A program made the position numbers and the translations under genes. Below the pieces are notes generated by a model that worked only from the letters and a program-made list of their open reading frames with translations, was not told the origin of the DNA and ran no database searches. This document shows, piece by piece, positions 45,308 through 54,154 of a DNA stretch of 64,000 nt (position 1 is its first letter; every line of letters begins with the position of its first letter). The DNA comes from Variovorax ginsengisoli (GTDB lineage: Bacteria; Pseudomonadota; Gammaproteobacteria; Burkholderiales; Burkholderiaceae_C), in contig NZ_JAUSRO010000002.1 of assembly GCF_030811835.1 (NCBI RefSeq), forward strand, positions 248,001-312,000, read 5' to 3'.

Positions 45308-46805
45308 TCGCGTCCAAGACACCCTTGTCGATGTCGCGATCGTCGGCTTCGGCCCGACCGGTGCGATGCTGGCCAACCTGCTGGGGCAGGCCGGTCTTTC
45401 GGTGCTGGTGATCGAGAAGGAGGCTGGCATCTACCCGATGCCCCGCGCGATCCACTTCGATGGCGAGGTGATGCGCGTGTTCCAGAGCGTCGGCCTGCGG
45501 CAGGCGGTCGAGGCCGTGTCGCGCCCCGGCACGCAGGGCATGCACTTCGTCAATGCCGCTGGTGAGACACTGCTCATCCGTGGCGGCACCGCCGAACTCG
45601 GCCCGCATGGCTGCGCGAGCAACTACTACTTCCACCAGCCCGAGCTCGAAGCGGTCTTGCGCGAAGGCGTGCGCCGCTTTGCCAATGTCCGTGTGTTGCT
45701 GCGCCATGAGGCCATCGCCTTCGATGATGGGGGCGATGGCGTGGCGCTGGCTGTGCGCGATCTTGAGCACGGCGTCGATCGCACCGCCCGGGCGCGCTAT
45801 GTCATCGGCTGCGATGGCGCGCGCTCGCCGGTGCGCGCTGCGATGGGCAGCACGATGCACGACCTCGGCCTGCGCCAGCCATGGCTGGTGTTCGACGCCG
45901 TGCTCGAACGTGAGGTCGATCTGCCTGCCTACACCGTGCAGTACTGCGACCCGGTCCGGCCCATGACCTACTGCAACGTGGTCGGTGCGCGCCGGCGCTG
46001 GGAGATCATGATCCTGCCGGGTGACGACAAGGCCGCACTGGTGCACCCGGACAACCTCTGGCGCATGGTCGCGCCCTGGATCACGCCGACCGATGCGCGC
46101 ATGGAGCGCGCGGTGATCTACACCTTCCAGTCGGTCATCGCCGATGTCTGGCGCAAGGGCCGGCTGCTCCTGGCCGGCGATGCCTGCCACCAGACGCCGC
46201 CCTTCCTGGGCCAGGGCATGTGCGCAGGCATTCGCGATGCCGCCAACCTGGCATGGAAACTCGAAGCCGTGCTGCGCGGCAACGCACCCGATGCCTTGCT
46301 CGACACCTATGCGAGCGAACGGCTGCCGCACGTCCGCGCGTTCATCGAACTGGCGGTCCGGCTCGGCAACATCATCCAGACCACCGACCCGATCGAAGCC
46401 GCGGAACGTGACGCGCGCTTTCGTGCGGGCCAGCCGGAGATCTTCGAGTTTCCGGCACCCACGCTTGGGGAGGGCGCCCTCGACAGCGCACAAGGCGCAC
46501 CCGTCGGCCGGCCGTTCCCTCAACCGCGGCTCGACGACGGCCGGCTGCTGGACGAACTGCTCGGCACGCGCAGTGCCGTCATTGGCCACCAAGGCATCCT
46601 CGCCTCGGTGGACAGTGCCACCGGCGCGCGCTGGCGCGATGCTGGCGCGGTCGTGATCGACCGGCCCGGCGCCGCGATCTCGCGTTGGCTCGAACTCAAC
46701 GCCGCGCAGGCGGTGGTGCTGCGGCCGGACCGCTACATCGCCGGCGTAGCCAACACGGCCGCAGAGCTCGACCGCATCTCGCAGCACCTGCCCGTCTTGT
46801 CGTGA
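45300..46805 (+). CDS. FAD-dependent aromatic hydroxylase (MhpA-like)
   Basis: A 501-residue class A flavoprotein monooxygenase. The FAD Rossmann motif is AIVGFGPTGAMLANLLGQAG, the DG motif is GCDGARSPVR and the second FAD motif is LLLAGDACHQTPPFLGQGMCAG. Overall it most resembles 3-(3-hydroxyphenyl)propionate hydroxylase (MhpA). It should hydroxylate a phenolic or related ring using NAD(P)H and oxygen. The start is a GTG at 45300 inside the VOC gene end. No ring-cleavage extradiol dioxygenase gene of the Mhp pathway is present here, so the substrate is uncertain. Confidence 0.88.
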   Translation: MADRVQDTLVDVAIVGFGPTGAMLANLLGQAGLSVLVIEKEAGIYPMPRAIHFDGEVMRVFQSVGLRQAVEAVSRPGTQGMHFVNAAGETLLIRGGTAELGPHGCASNYYFHQPELEAVLREGVRRFANVRVLLRHEAIAFDDGGDGVALAVRDLEHGVDRTARARYVIGCDGARSPVRAAMGSTMHDLGLRQPWLVFDAVLEREVDLPAYTVQYCDPVRPMTYCNVVGARRRWEIMILPGDDKAALVHPDNLWRMVAPWITPTDARMERAVIYTFQSVIADVWRKGRLLLAGDACHQTPPFLGQGMCAGIRDAANLAWKLEAVLRGNAPDALLDTYASERLPHVRAFIELAVRLGNIIQTTDPIEAAERDARFRAGQPEIFEFPAPTLGEGALDSAQGAPVGRPFPQPRLDDGRLLDELLGTRSAVIGHQGILASVDSATGARWRDAGAVVIDRPGAAISRWLELNAAQAVVLRPDRYIAGVANTAAELDRISQHLPVLS

Positions 46806-46842
46806 CCCCTTTGTTCCTCCTCCCTTCCAACCCGAGTCATCC

Positions 46843-47691
46843 ATGAAACTCATCTCCTATCGCTATCAGAACCAGAACAGCTATGGCGCACTTCAGGGCG
46901 ACCGCGTCGTCGATCTGCGGGCCGTGTTTGGCGCGCGCGCGGCCGACCTGAAATCGCTCATTGCCGCCGACCTGCTCGGCGAGGCCGCGAAGGCGGCCGC
47001 CGCCACCACCGAAACGCTGGCGCTCACCGATGTGGCATTGCTGCCCGTCATCCCCAACCCTGGCAAGATCGTCTGTGTTGGCCTCAACTACGGCGACCAC
47101 GTGCGCGAGACCGGCCGCGAAATCACCGAGAAGCCCACGCTGTTCCTGCGCGTGGCGGAGTCGCAGGTCGCGCATGGCGAGGACATCGTGCTGCCGCCCG
47201 AATCCAGCCGCCTCGACTACGAAGGCGAGATCGCCATCGTGATCAGCACCGGCGGGCGCCGCATCGCCGAAGCCGATGCATGGGGCCACATTGCCGGCTA
47301 CGCCTGCTACAACGACGGCAGCATCCGCGACTGGCAGACCGCGACGCCGCAGTGGACGGCCGGCAAGAACTTCTGGCGCACCGGTGGTTTCGGCCCGTGG
47401 ATGGTCACGCGCGACGAGATCGCGGACGACCGCGTGATGACGCTCGTGACCCGGCTCAACGGCCAGGAGATGCAGCGCACCACCACCGACAAGCTGATCC
47501 ACAGCATCCCCCGGCAGATCGCGCACATCTCGGCGTTCATGCCGCTGGCACCGGGCGACGTGATCGTCACGGGCACGCCCGGCGGTGTCGGCGCCAAGCG
47601 CACACCACCGGTCTGGATGAAGGCCGGCGACGTGGTCGAGGTCGAGGTCGACGCCATCGGCATCCTGCGCAACGGCGTCCGCGCAGAGTGA
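46843..47691 (+). CDS. fumarylacetoacetate hydrolase-family protein
   Basis: A 282-residue FAH-fold enzyme. The metal/active-site regions FLRVAESQVAHGEDIVLPPE, RLDYEGEIAIVIS and WTAGKNFWRTGGFGPWMV are conserved, as is the C-terminal TGTPGGVGAKRTPP. Relatives hydrolyse or decarboxylate C-C bonds in beta-diketo acids such as fumarylpyruvate, acylpyruvates or oxaloacetate. It lies 37 nt after the monooxygenase gene and probably acts late in the same pathway. Confidence 0.9.
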   Translation: MKLISYRYQNQNSYGALQGDRVVDLRAVFGARAADLKSLIAADLLGEAAKAAAATTETLALTDVALLPVIPNPGKIVCVGLNYGDHVRETGREITEKPTLFLRVAESQVAHGEDIVLPPESSRLDYEGEIAIVISTGGRRIAEADAWGHIAGYACYNDGSIRDWQTATPQWTAGKNFWRTGGFGPWMVTRDEIADDRVMTLVTRLNGQEMQRTTTDKLIHSIPRQIAHISAFMPLAPGDVIVTGTPGGVGAKRTPPVWMKAGDVVEVEVDAIGILRNGVRAE

Positions 47692-47790
47692 CGCGCGTCC
47701 GGCGCCCCTCCGGCACGTCCCGGAGCGGCTATCGTCGGAGCTCGCCGGCGCAGGTGCGCCGGCGCCTTTCAACGATCGGAGCGACGCAGC

Positions 47791-48543
47791 GTGACGGAAA
47801 AATCGGTCTCGAGCCTGGGGCGAATGCTGGATGTGCTGGACTTGTTCGACGACACGGTGCTGGCCCGGACCACCGACGACATCGCCGGTGCGCTGGACGT
47901 TTCCTTGCCGACGGCCTACCGCTACGTGCGATTGCTGGTGGAAGCCGGCCTGCTGCAGCGCGCTGAGAACTCGCACTACACGCTGGGGCCGCGCATCATC
48001 GTGCTCGACCACTACATCCGCAAGGCCGACCCGGTGCTGCGGGAGGGCATTCCGATCATGCGCGAGCTGGTGCAGGCGACCGGCTTCGACTGCGTGGCCT
48101 CGGGCCTCTTCGGTGACCAGGTGCTCGACACGCACCGCGAGACGGGCGGTGTTCCGACCATGCTGGCCTATGGCCGCGGACGGCCACGCCCTTTGTTCCA
48201 GGGCGCAGCGCCCAAGGTGATCCTGGCGCAGTTCACGCCGCCGCAGCTGCACAAACTGTTCGATGCGCGGCGCGACGAGCTCGTGCGCAACGGCCTGCCA
48301 GCAGAGTGGCCCGCGTTCCGGCGGTACTTCGCCGCGATCCGCAACGCAGGCTTTTACCTGTCGGTCGGCGAACTGGAGCCGCAGCTCGCCGCTGTTGCCG
48401 CGCCCATCCTCAAGGGCGAAGGCGGTACCTGGGGCGCGATTTCTGTCGTTCTGGACATCCAGCGCCTGTCGATCGTGGACACCCACAAGCTCGTCGGGCT
48501 TGTGACCGCAGCGGCCCAACGGCTGTCCGCGCGCCTCGCCTGA
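47791..48543 (+). CDS. IclR-family transcriptional regulator
   Basis: A 250-residue IclR regulator. The N-terminal winged HTH (about 8-65) includes RTTDDIAGALDVSLPTAYRYVRLLVEAGLLQ. The GAF-like effector domain runs from about 80 to the end. The start is a GTG at 47791. It follows the FAH gene by 99 nt on the same strand and probably controls the VOC-monooxygenase-FAH operon and the divergent Bug gene through the palindrome at 44646-44658. Confidence 0.9.
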   Translation: MTEKSVSSLGRMLDVLDLFDDTVLARTTDDIAGALDVSLPTAYRYVRLLVEAGLLQRAENSHYTLGPRIIVLDHYIRKADPVLREGIPIMRELVQATGFDCVASGLFGDQVLDTHRETGGVPTMLAYGRGRPRPLFQGAAPKVILAQFTPPQLHKLFDARRDELVRNGLPAEWPAFRRYFAAIRNAGFYLSVGELEPQLAAVAAPILKGEGGTWGAISVVLDIQRLSIVDTHKLVGLVTAAAQRLSARLA

Positions 48544-48694
48544 AGATCTTTGCCGAGTCCTTGCAGCCAACGGAAACGTGGTCGCGGAGGTTCATCGCCC
48601 ATTGGACATTCGGTGGATGTGAAAGAATGAACTGCTCGCGCTGGGCGAGTGACGGGCAGAAGGGGCCGATGCTCCTGATGAACGGAGTGATTGA

Positions 48695-49870
48695 ATGGTC
48701 TTTTTTCGGCGCCTGATTCTTCAAGATTTCGTCAAGACACATCCGCCTTCGCGGCAGTGTGTTCCCGCTTCCCGCGAGCTGATCCGCGCTTATGACGGCA
48801 TTCTTCCCCCGAGCCTTCTCGACTTGTGGCGGCGAAAGGGGCTGGGGTTCTATGGTGACCAGCAGCTTGCGCTGATTGACCCCCGCCTGTGGCAACCCGT
48901 TCTCGACCGATGGATCATCTCGCCACCCGACGCCGTGCGACGCATCCCGATTGCGCTGACACCCTTGGGCGTGCTTCTTTACTATCGAAAGCTGACACCT
49001 GTGGATGAGGATGTCGCGTTCATCGATCCCGTGTCGAAGAAGACAGGTGAACTGGCCTGGAGCCTGGATGAATTCTTCAATCAGGTCCTTTGCAAACAGG
49101 AACTGCTTGAAGAGATCGTCTCGCCTGCATTGGCCCAGTCCGCTCGCCAGCAATGCGGCGCACTGGTGAACGGCGAGGTCTATGAAGTCGATGAAATGCT
49201 GTTGTCCATGCAAATGCTGCGCAGTGCGAAGGTGGATGCACTTGAGATGCACCGTCGCCTTCGCGAGGCCGTCGACCCACCTCCAGCGAAAGCGGCGGAG
49301 CCCACCACCGTCGCTGATGCGCTTCCGGTTGAATATCACCCCTTGTTCAAGGACATCACGAGAGGCCAGCATTGGGTCGGCCTGTATCTCTCGTCCTATA
49401 TCGACTGGTACCGACTGCTGGCGCTGCAACCCGACGGTCGGTACCAGTTGCTCTTCTGGCGCATCCATCACAAGACGTTCGAGCGCATCGAGAAACGCCT
49501 CTACAGCGGGCGCTACGCGATGGCCCGCAGTTCCCATGGCGATGAAATCGTAGAGCTCGACATCGCCTTGCGCAAGGATTCGCTAGGGAGCGACGCCAAT
49601 GACAACCGACTGGTCGTCATGCATTCGGGTGGAACGAATTTTCTGCTGCGAGCGGATGAGTTGGCCGGCCTTGCAGCCGCGATCGGCGGTCGCAATCTCA
49701 TGGGGCGCAGCGAGTATTACTTCAGCCAGGTCGCGTTGGAAGACGAGTGGCCCGATGAGCCCAGCGATGGCCGGGCGGCGCCCGCGTTTGCGCATTTGCC
49801 ATTGGAGCTTCAGGCGTTGATCGATGTCGCTCCGCTTCGAAGCCGCGGGGGAATTGATCAATGCGACTGA
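48695..49870 (+). CDS. GAD-like/DUF1851 immunity-type protein with unknown C-terminal domain
   Basis: A 391-residue protein. Residues 1-100 resemble the GAD-like domain (LILQDFVKTHPPSRQCVP...LPPSLLDLWRRKGLGFYGD). Residues about 100-195 resemble DUF1851, including CGALVNGEVYEVDEMLL and the following VDALEMHRRL helix. This pair forms immunity proteins such as Tdi1 of type VI secretion toxins. About 175 further residues (from PVEYHPLFKDITRGQHW on) match nothing I recognise. GGAGTGA precedes the ATG. No toxin, VgrG, PAAR or Rhs gene is adjacent, so it is an orphan. The region is less GC-rich than its neighbours, which fits horizontal transfer. Confidence 0.65.
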   Translation: MVFFRRLILQDFVKTHPPSRQCVPASRELIRAYDGILPPSLLDLWRRKGLGFYGDQQLALIDPRLWQPVLDRWIISPPDAVRRIPIALTPLGVLLYYRKLTPVDEDVAFIDPVSKKTGELAWSLDEFFNQVLCKQELLEEIVSPALAQSARQQCGALVNGEVYEVDEMLLSMQMLRSAKVDALEMHRRLREAVDPPPAKAAEPTTVADALPVEYHPLFKDITRGQHWVGLYLSSYIDWYRLLALQPDGRYQLLFWRIHHKTFERIEKRLYSGRYAMARSSHGDEIVELDIALRKDSLGSDANDNRLVVMHSGGTNFLLRADELAGLAAAIGGRNLMGRSEYYFSQVALEDEWPDEPSDGRAAPAFAHLPLELQALIDVAPLRSRGGIDQCD

Positions 49871-49932
49871 AGGCCCGGCCGGATGCGCAGTGAAGCCACA
49901 TAGGCCGGATAGGCGACACAGCGCCTTCAGTC
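49865..49932. terminator. inverted repeat spanning two convergent stop codons
   Basis: Perfect 10-bp arms GACTGAAGGC (49865-49874) and GCCTTCAGTC (49923-49932) lie around the convergent gene ends. Each arm contains one gene's TGA stop codon. The 48-nt loop could itself fold. It may act as a bidirectional 3'-end structure, but it has no U-tract. Confidence 0.35.
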
Positions 49933-52900
49933 CCGCGGCACAGTGGTCGCGCGCAGTCCGCTTTTCATCGCTCGCTCGAACGCCGCGACCGGCTGCGGCC
50001 GTCCGAACATGTAGCCCTGGCATATCCGGCAGCCATGCTTTTCAAGGAAGCTGCGTTGCCCCTGGGTTTCGACGCCTTCGGCGACGATTTCCAGATCGAG
50101 GTTGCGCGCCATGCCGATGATGGTCTGGATGATCAGCTCGACCTTCGGATTCAGGCCGATGCTGTGCACGAAGAACTTGTCGACCTTGATCTGGTCGAGC
50201 GGCAACTGCGTCATGTACGACAGCGATGAATAGCCGGTGCCGAAGTCGTCCATCGAAAACCGGATGCCCAGCCCTGCGAGCGCATTCATCTTGACGATCG
50301 TGTCGGCAACCTTGTCCTGCAGCAGGCTTTCGGTGAGTTCGAGCTTGAGCTTGCTCGGGTTGGCGCCAGTGCGCACCAGCACCTTTTGCACCTGATCGAC
50401 GAAGTCGTCCTTGCGAAACTGGCGCGCGCTCACGTTCACGGCCAGTGTGAGCCGGTGCAGGCTCGGATGCGGTGCCCAGAGCTGCAATTGCCTGCACGCG
50501 GCCTCCAGCACCCACAGGCCCATCGGGATGATGAGGCCTGTGTCCTCGGCGACGTCGATGAACTCCATTGGTTGCAGGAGGCCGCGCGTCGGGTGCTGCC
50601 ACCGGATGAGCACCTCGGCCCCCACGACTTCGTCGTCGGCCGTGACCTGGCTCTGGTAGTGCAGCACGAACTGGTCGCTGGCAATGGCTGCATGCAGCTC
50701 GTTCTCCAGCGTGGCGCGTGCAGTGATGGTGGTCTGCATGCCTGCCTCGAAAAAGCGCAACGCGTTGCCGCCCGCCGTCTTGGCGTAGTACATGGCGATG
50801 TCCGCCTGCTTGAGCAGGTCTTCCATGGATCGGTGTTCGGCGTTGAACAGCGCCACGCCAATGCTGCAGGTGCTGTGGTGCTGCTGCGAGCCCAACTGGT
50901 AGGGCTGGTTCAGCGTCGCCAGGATGGCCGCGCCCATGGCCTCGGTCTGCGAGGTGGCGATCACGTTCTGCTCGCTCAGGTCTTCCAGCATCACGACGAA
51001 TTCGTCGCCACCCAGGCGCGCTACGGTGTCGCCTTCGCGCACGCACTCCTTCAGGCGGCTGGCCACCTGCTTGAGCATCACATCGCCCATGTCGTGACCG
51101 AGGGCGTCGTTGAGTGTCTTGAAATTGTCCAAGTCCAGAAAGAGCAGTGCCCCCTGGCGCGAGCGCCGCGCGTTCAGCCCGATGGCCTGTTGCAGGCGGT
51201 CGAGCAGCAGGCGGCGGTTGGGCAGGCCGGTGAGGATGTCGTAGAACGCGAGATGCTCGATCTCGCGCGCTGCCAGCTTGCTCTCGGTGATGTTGCGCAG
51301 GATGACGATGAAGCGCGCATCGGAGCCGTCGCCCACCAGCTTGCGGGAGATCGATATTTCGAACCAGGCCTTGGCACGGTTGCCGCGCCGCTCGAACTGG
51401 CGGCCCCGCGAGTAGCCGCTTGCATAGGCTTCGCGCAGGGCTGCCATCACTTCAGCGGCGGCCTCCGGCGGCAGCAATTCGGGCAGGAGGCGGCCCACCG
51501 GATCTTCGACCTCGATGGCCGACAGCGGCACGCGCGGCGAATGGTAGCTGTGGCAGCGGCCGTCCAGGCCGACTTCCAGCAGCAGATCCGGCAGTGCATC
51601 GAACGTGGCCTGCAGTTGCGCCTTGCTCTCGATGATGGCGGCGGTGTGGCGGCGCTTCTCGGTAATGTCCTGGTAGACACAGACCGTGCCTCCGTCGGGT
51701 GTGCGGCTGCGCGTGGCTCGCAGCACCTGGCCCCCGGGCATGACGGTTTCCTGCTCGCTTTGCGCGCGCTCGAACTGCACCATGGTCGCTTCGAGCCATT
51801 CGTTGCGGCGATCCGGTCCGCCTTCGACCGACACGAACTTTGCCGTTTCCTCGACGATCCGGCGAAAGGGCGCCAGCGGCTTGGTATACGGAGCGGCCCA
51901 TGGAAACAGATCGAGGAATCGCCGGTTCCATGTCAGCACGCGGTCCTGCGGGTCGAGCAGCACGAAGCCGTCGACCATGGATTCGAGCGCCTGGTCCAGC
52001 GTGGCCTTGGAACGGATCAGCGCGACGCGCGCCTGCCATTGCCGACGCAACTGGAGCTGGGTGAAGCGGGCCACCGACAGAATCATCAGCCAGAAGACCA
52101 GCGTCGTGCTGACGATCAGGTCGCGCTCGCGGCGCCAGTCGGCCAGCGCGGACGCCAGCGGGATGCTGGCAACGATGATCAGGTTGCGATGCAGCGTGGG
52201 CCGTGCCACGACGATGGCTGGTTGACCGCTCAGGCGCGCAGCCATGCGGGTGGGGCGGCCGTCGCTGGTTTGCTCGTGCAGCGGCGGCAGGATGCTGCGC
52301 CCCGAGAGATCATCACGCGGTGGCATGCTGGCCAGCAGGGGCCCACCGTCGCGTTCGAGCGTGACTTCAAGGCCCCTGATGCCGGCACCCTGCGTCATGA
52401 TCGTGGCGAGCAGTGACAACTGCACCTCGCCCACGGCCACCACGCGGCTGCCATCTGCCAGCAATACGGCCCGCGCGAAGTACAGCACTTTCTGGGCGCT
52501 GGCATAGCTGGACACCGGCGCGCTGATCGCCAGGCTGGACACGGGCTGCGCCAGGATGTCGCTGACGAAAGTCGGCGGCAGCGACATCTGGATGTGTCGA
52601 CCGCGGCGGTCCGACGATGCCAGTACCCCACCCGTCGAATCGACGAAGGCCACGTAGCGCACCAGCAGGTTCTGGCGCACCACGCCGTCCATCAGCATGT
52701 ACACCTCGGGCTGGATGGCATCGCGTTCCACGCTGGTTGCGGTGGAATCGCGCAGCAGCTCACCGGCGCCGGCCAGCAGGATGTCAATGCTCAAGAGACT
52801 GCGGTTGAGCGCGGCCTCCGAACCGGCGACGAACCGCACTGCCTGGCTCTCGTTGTCTGCAATCGTCTTCTGATGGGTGTCCCAGACAATGGTGGCTGCC

Positions 52901-52980
52901 ACTGCAGCCACAGTGATGACGAACAGCGCGGCGACGCCGTAGATGATCGCCGTGGCGCGGCGAGGAAGACGAGGTTTCAC
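49927..52980 (-). CDS. membrane diguanylate cyclase/phosphodiesterase with periplasmic sensor and PAS domains
   Basis: A 1017-residue c-di-GMP enzyme. TM1 is at 10-31, an approximately 250-residue periplasmic Cache-like sensor lies at about 32-285, and TM2 is at about 288-306. Two PAS-like domains (about 326-440 and 450-570) are followed by GGDEF (GGDEF at 657-661, with inhibitory RxxD at 648-651) and EAL (EVL at 789-791, Asn849, Glu884, Asp911-Asp912, Lys932, Glu968). Both catalytic sets look intact. The start is a GTG at 52980, overlapping the stop of the TRAP binding-protein gene as GTGA. This coupling suggests the periplasmic receptor feeds the sensor domain. Confidence 0.92.
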   Translation of the reverse strand: MKPRLPRRATAIIYGVAALFVITVAAVAATIVWDTHQKTIADNESQAVRFVAGSEAALNRSLLSIDILLAGAGELLRDSTATSVERDAIQPEVYMLMDGVVRQNLLVRYVAFVDSTGGVLASSDRRGRHIQMSLPPTFVSDILAQPVSSLAISAPVSSYASAQKVLYFARAVLLADGSRVVAVGEVQLSLLATIMTQGAGIRGLEVTLERDGGPLLASMPPRDDLSGRSILPPLHEQTSDGRPTRMAARLSGQPAIVVARPTLHRNLIIVASIPLASALADWRRERDLIVSTTLVFWLMILSVARFTQLQLRRQWQARVALIRSKATLDQALESMVDGFVLLDPQDRVLTWNRRFLDLFPWAAPYTKPLAPFRRIVEETAKFVSVEGGPDRRNEWLEATMVQFERAQSEQETVMPGGQVLRATRSRTPDGGTVCVYQDITEKRRHTAAIIESKAQLQATFDALPDLLLEVGLDGRCHSYHSPRVPLSAIEVEDPVGRLLPELLPPEAAAEVMAALREAYASGYSRGRQFERRGNRAKAWFEISISRKLVGDGSDARFIVILRNITESKLAAREIEHLAFYDILTGLPNRRLLLDRLQQAIGLNARRSRQGALLFLDLDNFKTLNDALGHDMGDVMLKQVASRLKECVREGDTVARLGGDEFVVMLEDLSEQNVIATSQTEAMGAAILATLNQPYQLGSQQHHSTCSIGVALFNAEHRSMEDLLKQADIAMYYAKTAGGNALRFFEAGMQTTITARATLENELHAAIASDQFVLHYQSQVTADDEVVGAEVLIRWQHPTRGLLQPMEFIDVAEDTGLIIPMGLWVLEAACRQLQLWAPHPSLHRLTLAVNVSARQFRKDDFVDQVQKVLVRTGANPSKLKLELTESLLQDKVADTIVKMNALAGLGIRFSMDDFGTGYSSLSYMTQLPLDQIKVDKFFVHSIGLNPKVELIIQTIIGMARNLDLEIVAEGVETQGQRSFLEKHGCRICQGYMFGRPQPVAAFERAMKSGLRATTVPRD

Positions 52981-54092
52981 TGGACGGCCGGTGCCCGAAG
53001 TCCGATGACCGGGCCGACCGTGTCGTCCCAGACACGTGCGCAGATCGGTCCACAGCGCTGCACCCAGGCCGGGAGCACCCGGGTGGCGAAAATTTCCTTG
53101 CGCCGGGCCTCGTCCTGCAAGGTCGGGCTCACCGCGGTCATGGCGTTCTTGCGGGGCCTGCTGCATGCAGCCGCACCGGTATTGCAGGCCACGCCAGCGC
53201 CGGTCTCTCGCTCGGACTCGGCCCACACGGCCCGCTCCAGCTTGGGCAGTTCCTGGCGCAAAAGTGCGCGCAGGTCGGGGGGCAATGTGGTCCAGACCTC
53301 CCGGTTGGCCGCGAAGACGGCCAGCCCCCAGCTCAAGGGCATGGTGTAGAGATAGTGCGTGATCTCGTTGAGACCCAGCGAGTAACCGGACATGGTGCCG
53401 GTGATCGCACACTCGATGTTGCCGGAGTTCATGTTGGACATCAGCTCCGAGAACTCGGTGGTGACCGGCGTACCGTTCACCGCCATCACGAAATCGGCCT
53501 GCGTGGCGCTGGAAACGCGAATACGCCGTCCCGCCAGGTCCGCCAGACTGTGCAGCGGCTTGGCGCAGAAGATGGCCTGGGCCGGGTAGATGTAGATGGC
53601 CAGCAATTCTGCGCCGTAGCGCTCGCGCAGGTTCTGTTCCAGATACGGGCGAAATGCGGCAACCGTGCGGCGCAAAGTGGCGACATCAGGGTTGAGGCCT
53701 GCCATGTCGGGCGTGCCGAGTTCGGGGTATTGCACCGAAATCTGACTGAGCAGCGCGGTGCCGAAGGGAATGACACCCAGCCGCATGAGGTTGAGCATTT
53801 CCTGGCCCGGCACGCCAGCGCGGTCGAAAGGCACGATGCTCGCGCTGAACCGGCCATCGCTCAGGCGGGGAAGATCCTTGGTCCAGAATTGTTCTTCATG
53901 CTTGGTGTACTGGTTCACCCCTGCAAGACCGCCCACGATCCGCAAGCGCTGCATGGGGAGTGTCTGAGCGTTGCAGAGTGTTGCCACGAACAACAGAAGC
54001 GCAACGATGTAAGTCAAAGGAGTGCCTAATTCTGAATAATTTCGTTTCAGATTTTTACCATTAGTCCCGATCCCCGCGCGAGCCGCAGGCAC
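52977..54092 (-). CDS. TRAP-type (DctP-family) periplasmic solute-binding protein, orphan
   Basis: Up to 371 residues. The DctP-family core includes KHEEQFWTKDLPRLSDGRFSASIVPF, LADLAGRRIRVSSATQADFVMAVNGTPV and SELMSNMNSGNIECAITG. That Arg region normally binds a ligand carboxylate. A hydrophobic signal (YIVALLLFVATLCNA) starts near residue 28. The GTG at 54092 is the longest start, and a downstream TTG or CTG is possible. No dctQ or dctM transporter gene is present. Instead the stop overlaps the GGDEF/EAL gene, suggesting a sensory rather than a transport role. Confidence 0.85.
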   Translation of the reverse strand: MPAARAGIGTNGKNLKRNYSELGTPLTYIVALLLFVATLCNAQTLPMQRLRIVGGLAGVNQYTKHEEQFWTKDLPRLSDGRFSASIVPFDRAGVPGQEMLNLMRLGVIPFGTALLSQISVQYPELGTPDMAGLNPDVATLRRTVAAFRPYLEQNLRERYGAELLAIYIYPAQAIFCAKPLHSLADLAGRRIRVSSATQADFVMAVNGTPVTTEFSELMSNMNSGNIECAITGTMSGYSLGLNEITHYLYTMPLSWGLAVFAANREVWTTLPPDLRALLRQELPKLERAVWAESERETGAGVACNTGAAACSRPRKNAMTAVSPTLQDEARRKEIFATRVLPAWVQRCGPICARVWDDTVGPVIGLRAPAVQ

Positions 54093-54154
54093 CCAAATTT
54101 AGTGAATAAATGTAGAAACTGCGCAGACCTCGGGCAATGTGAAAAGCTTCGTTT

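Noticed and set aside
50386..52416. Open frame of about 680 codons antisense to the GGDEF/EAL gene
   Set aside because: The minus strand carries complete GGDEF and EAL motifs; the antisense translation has none.
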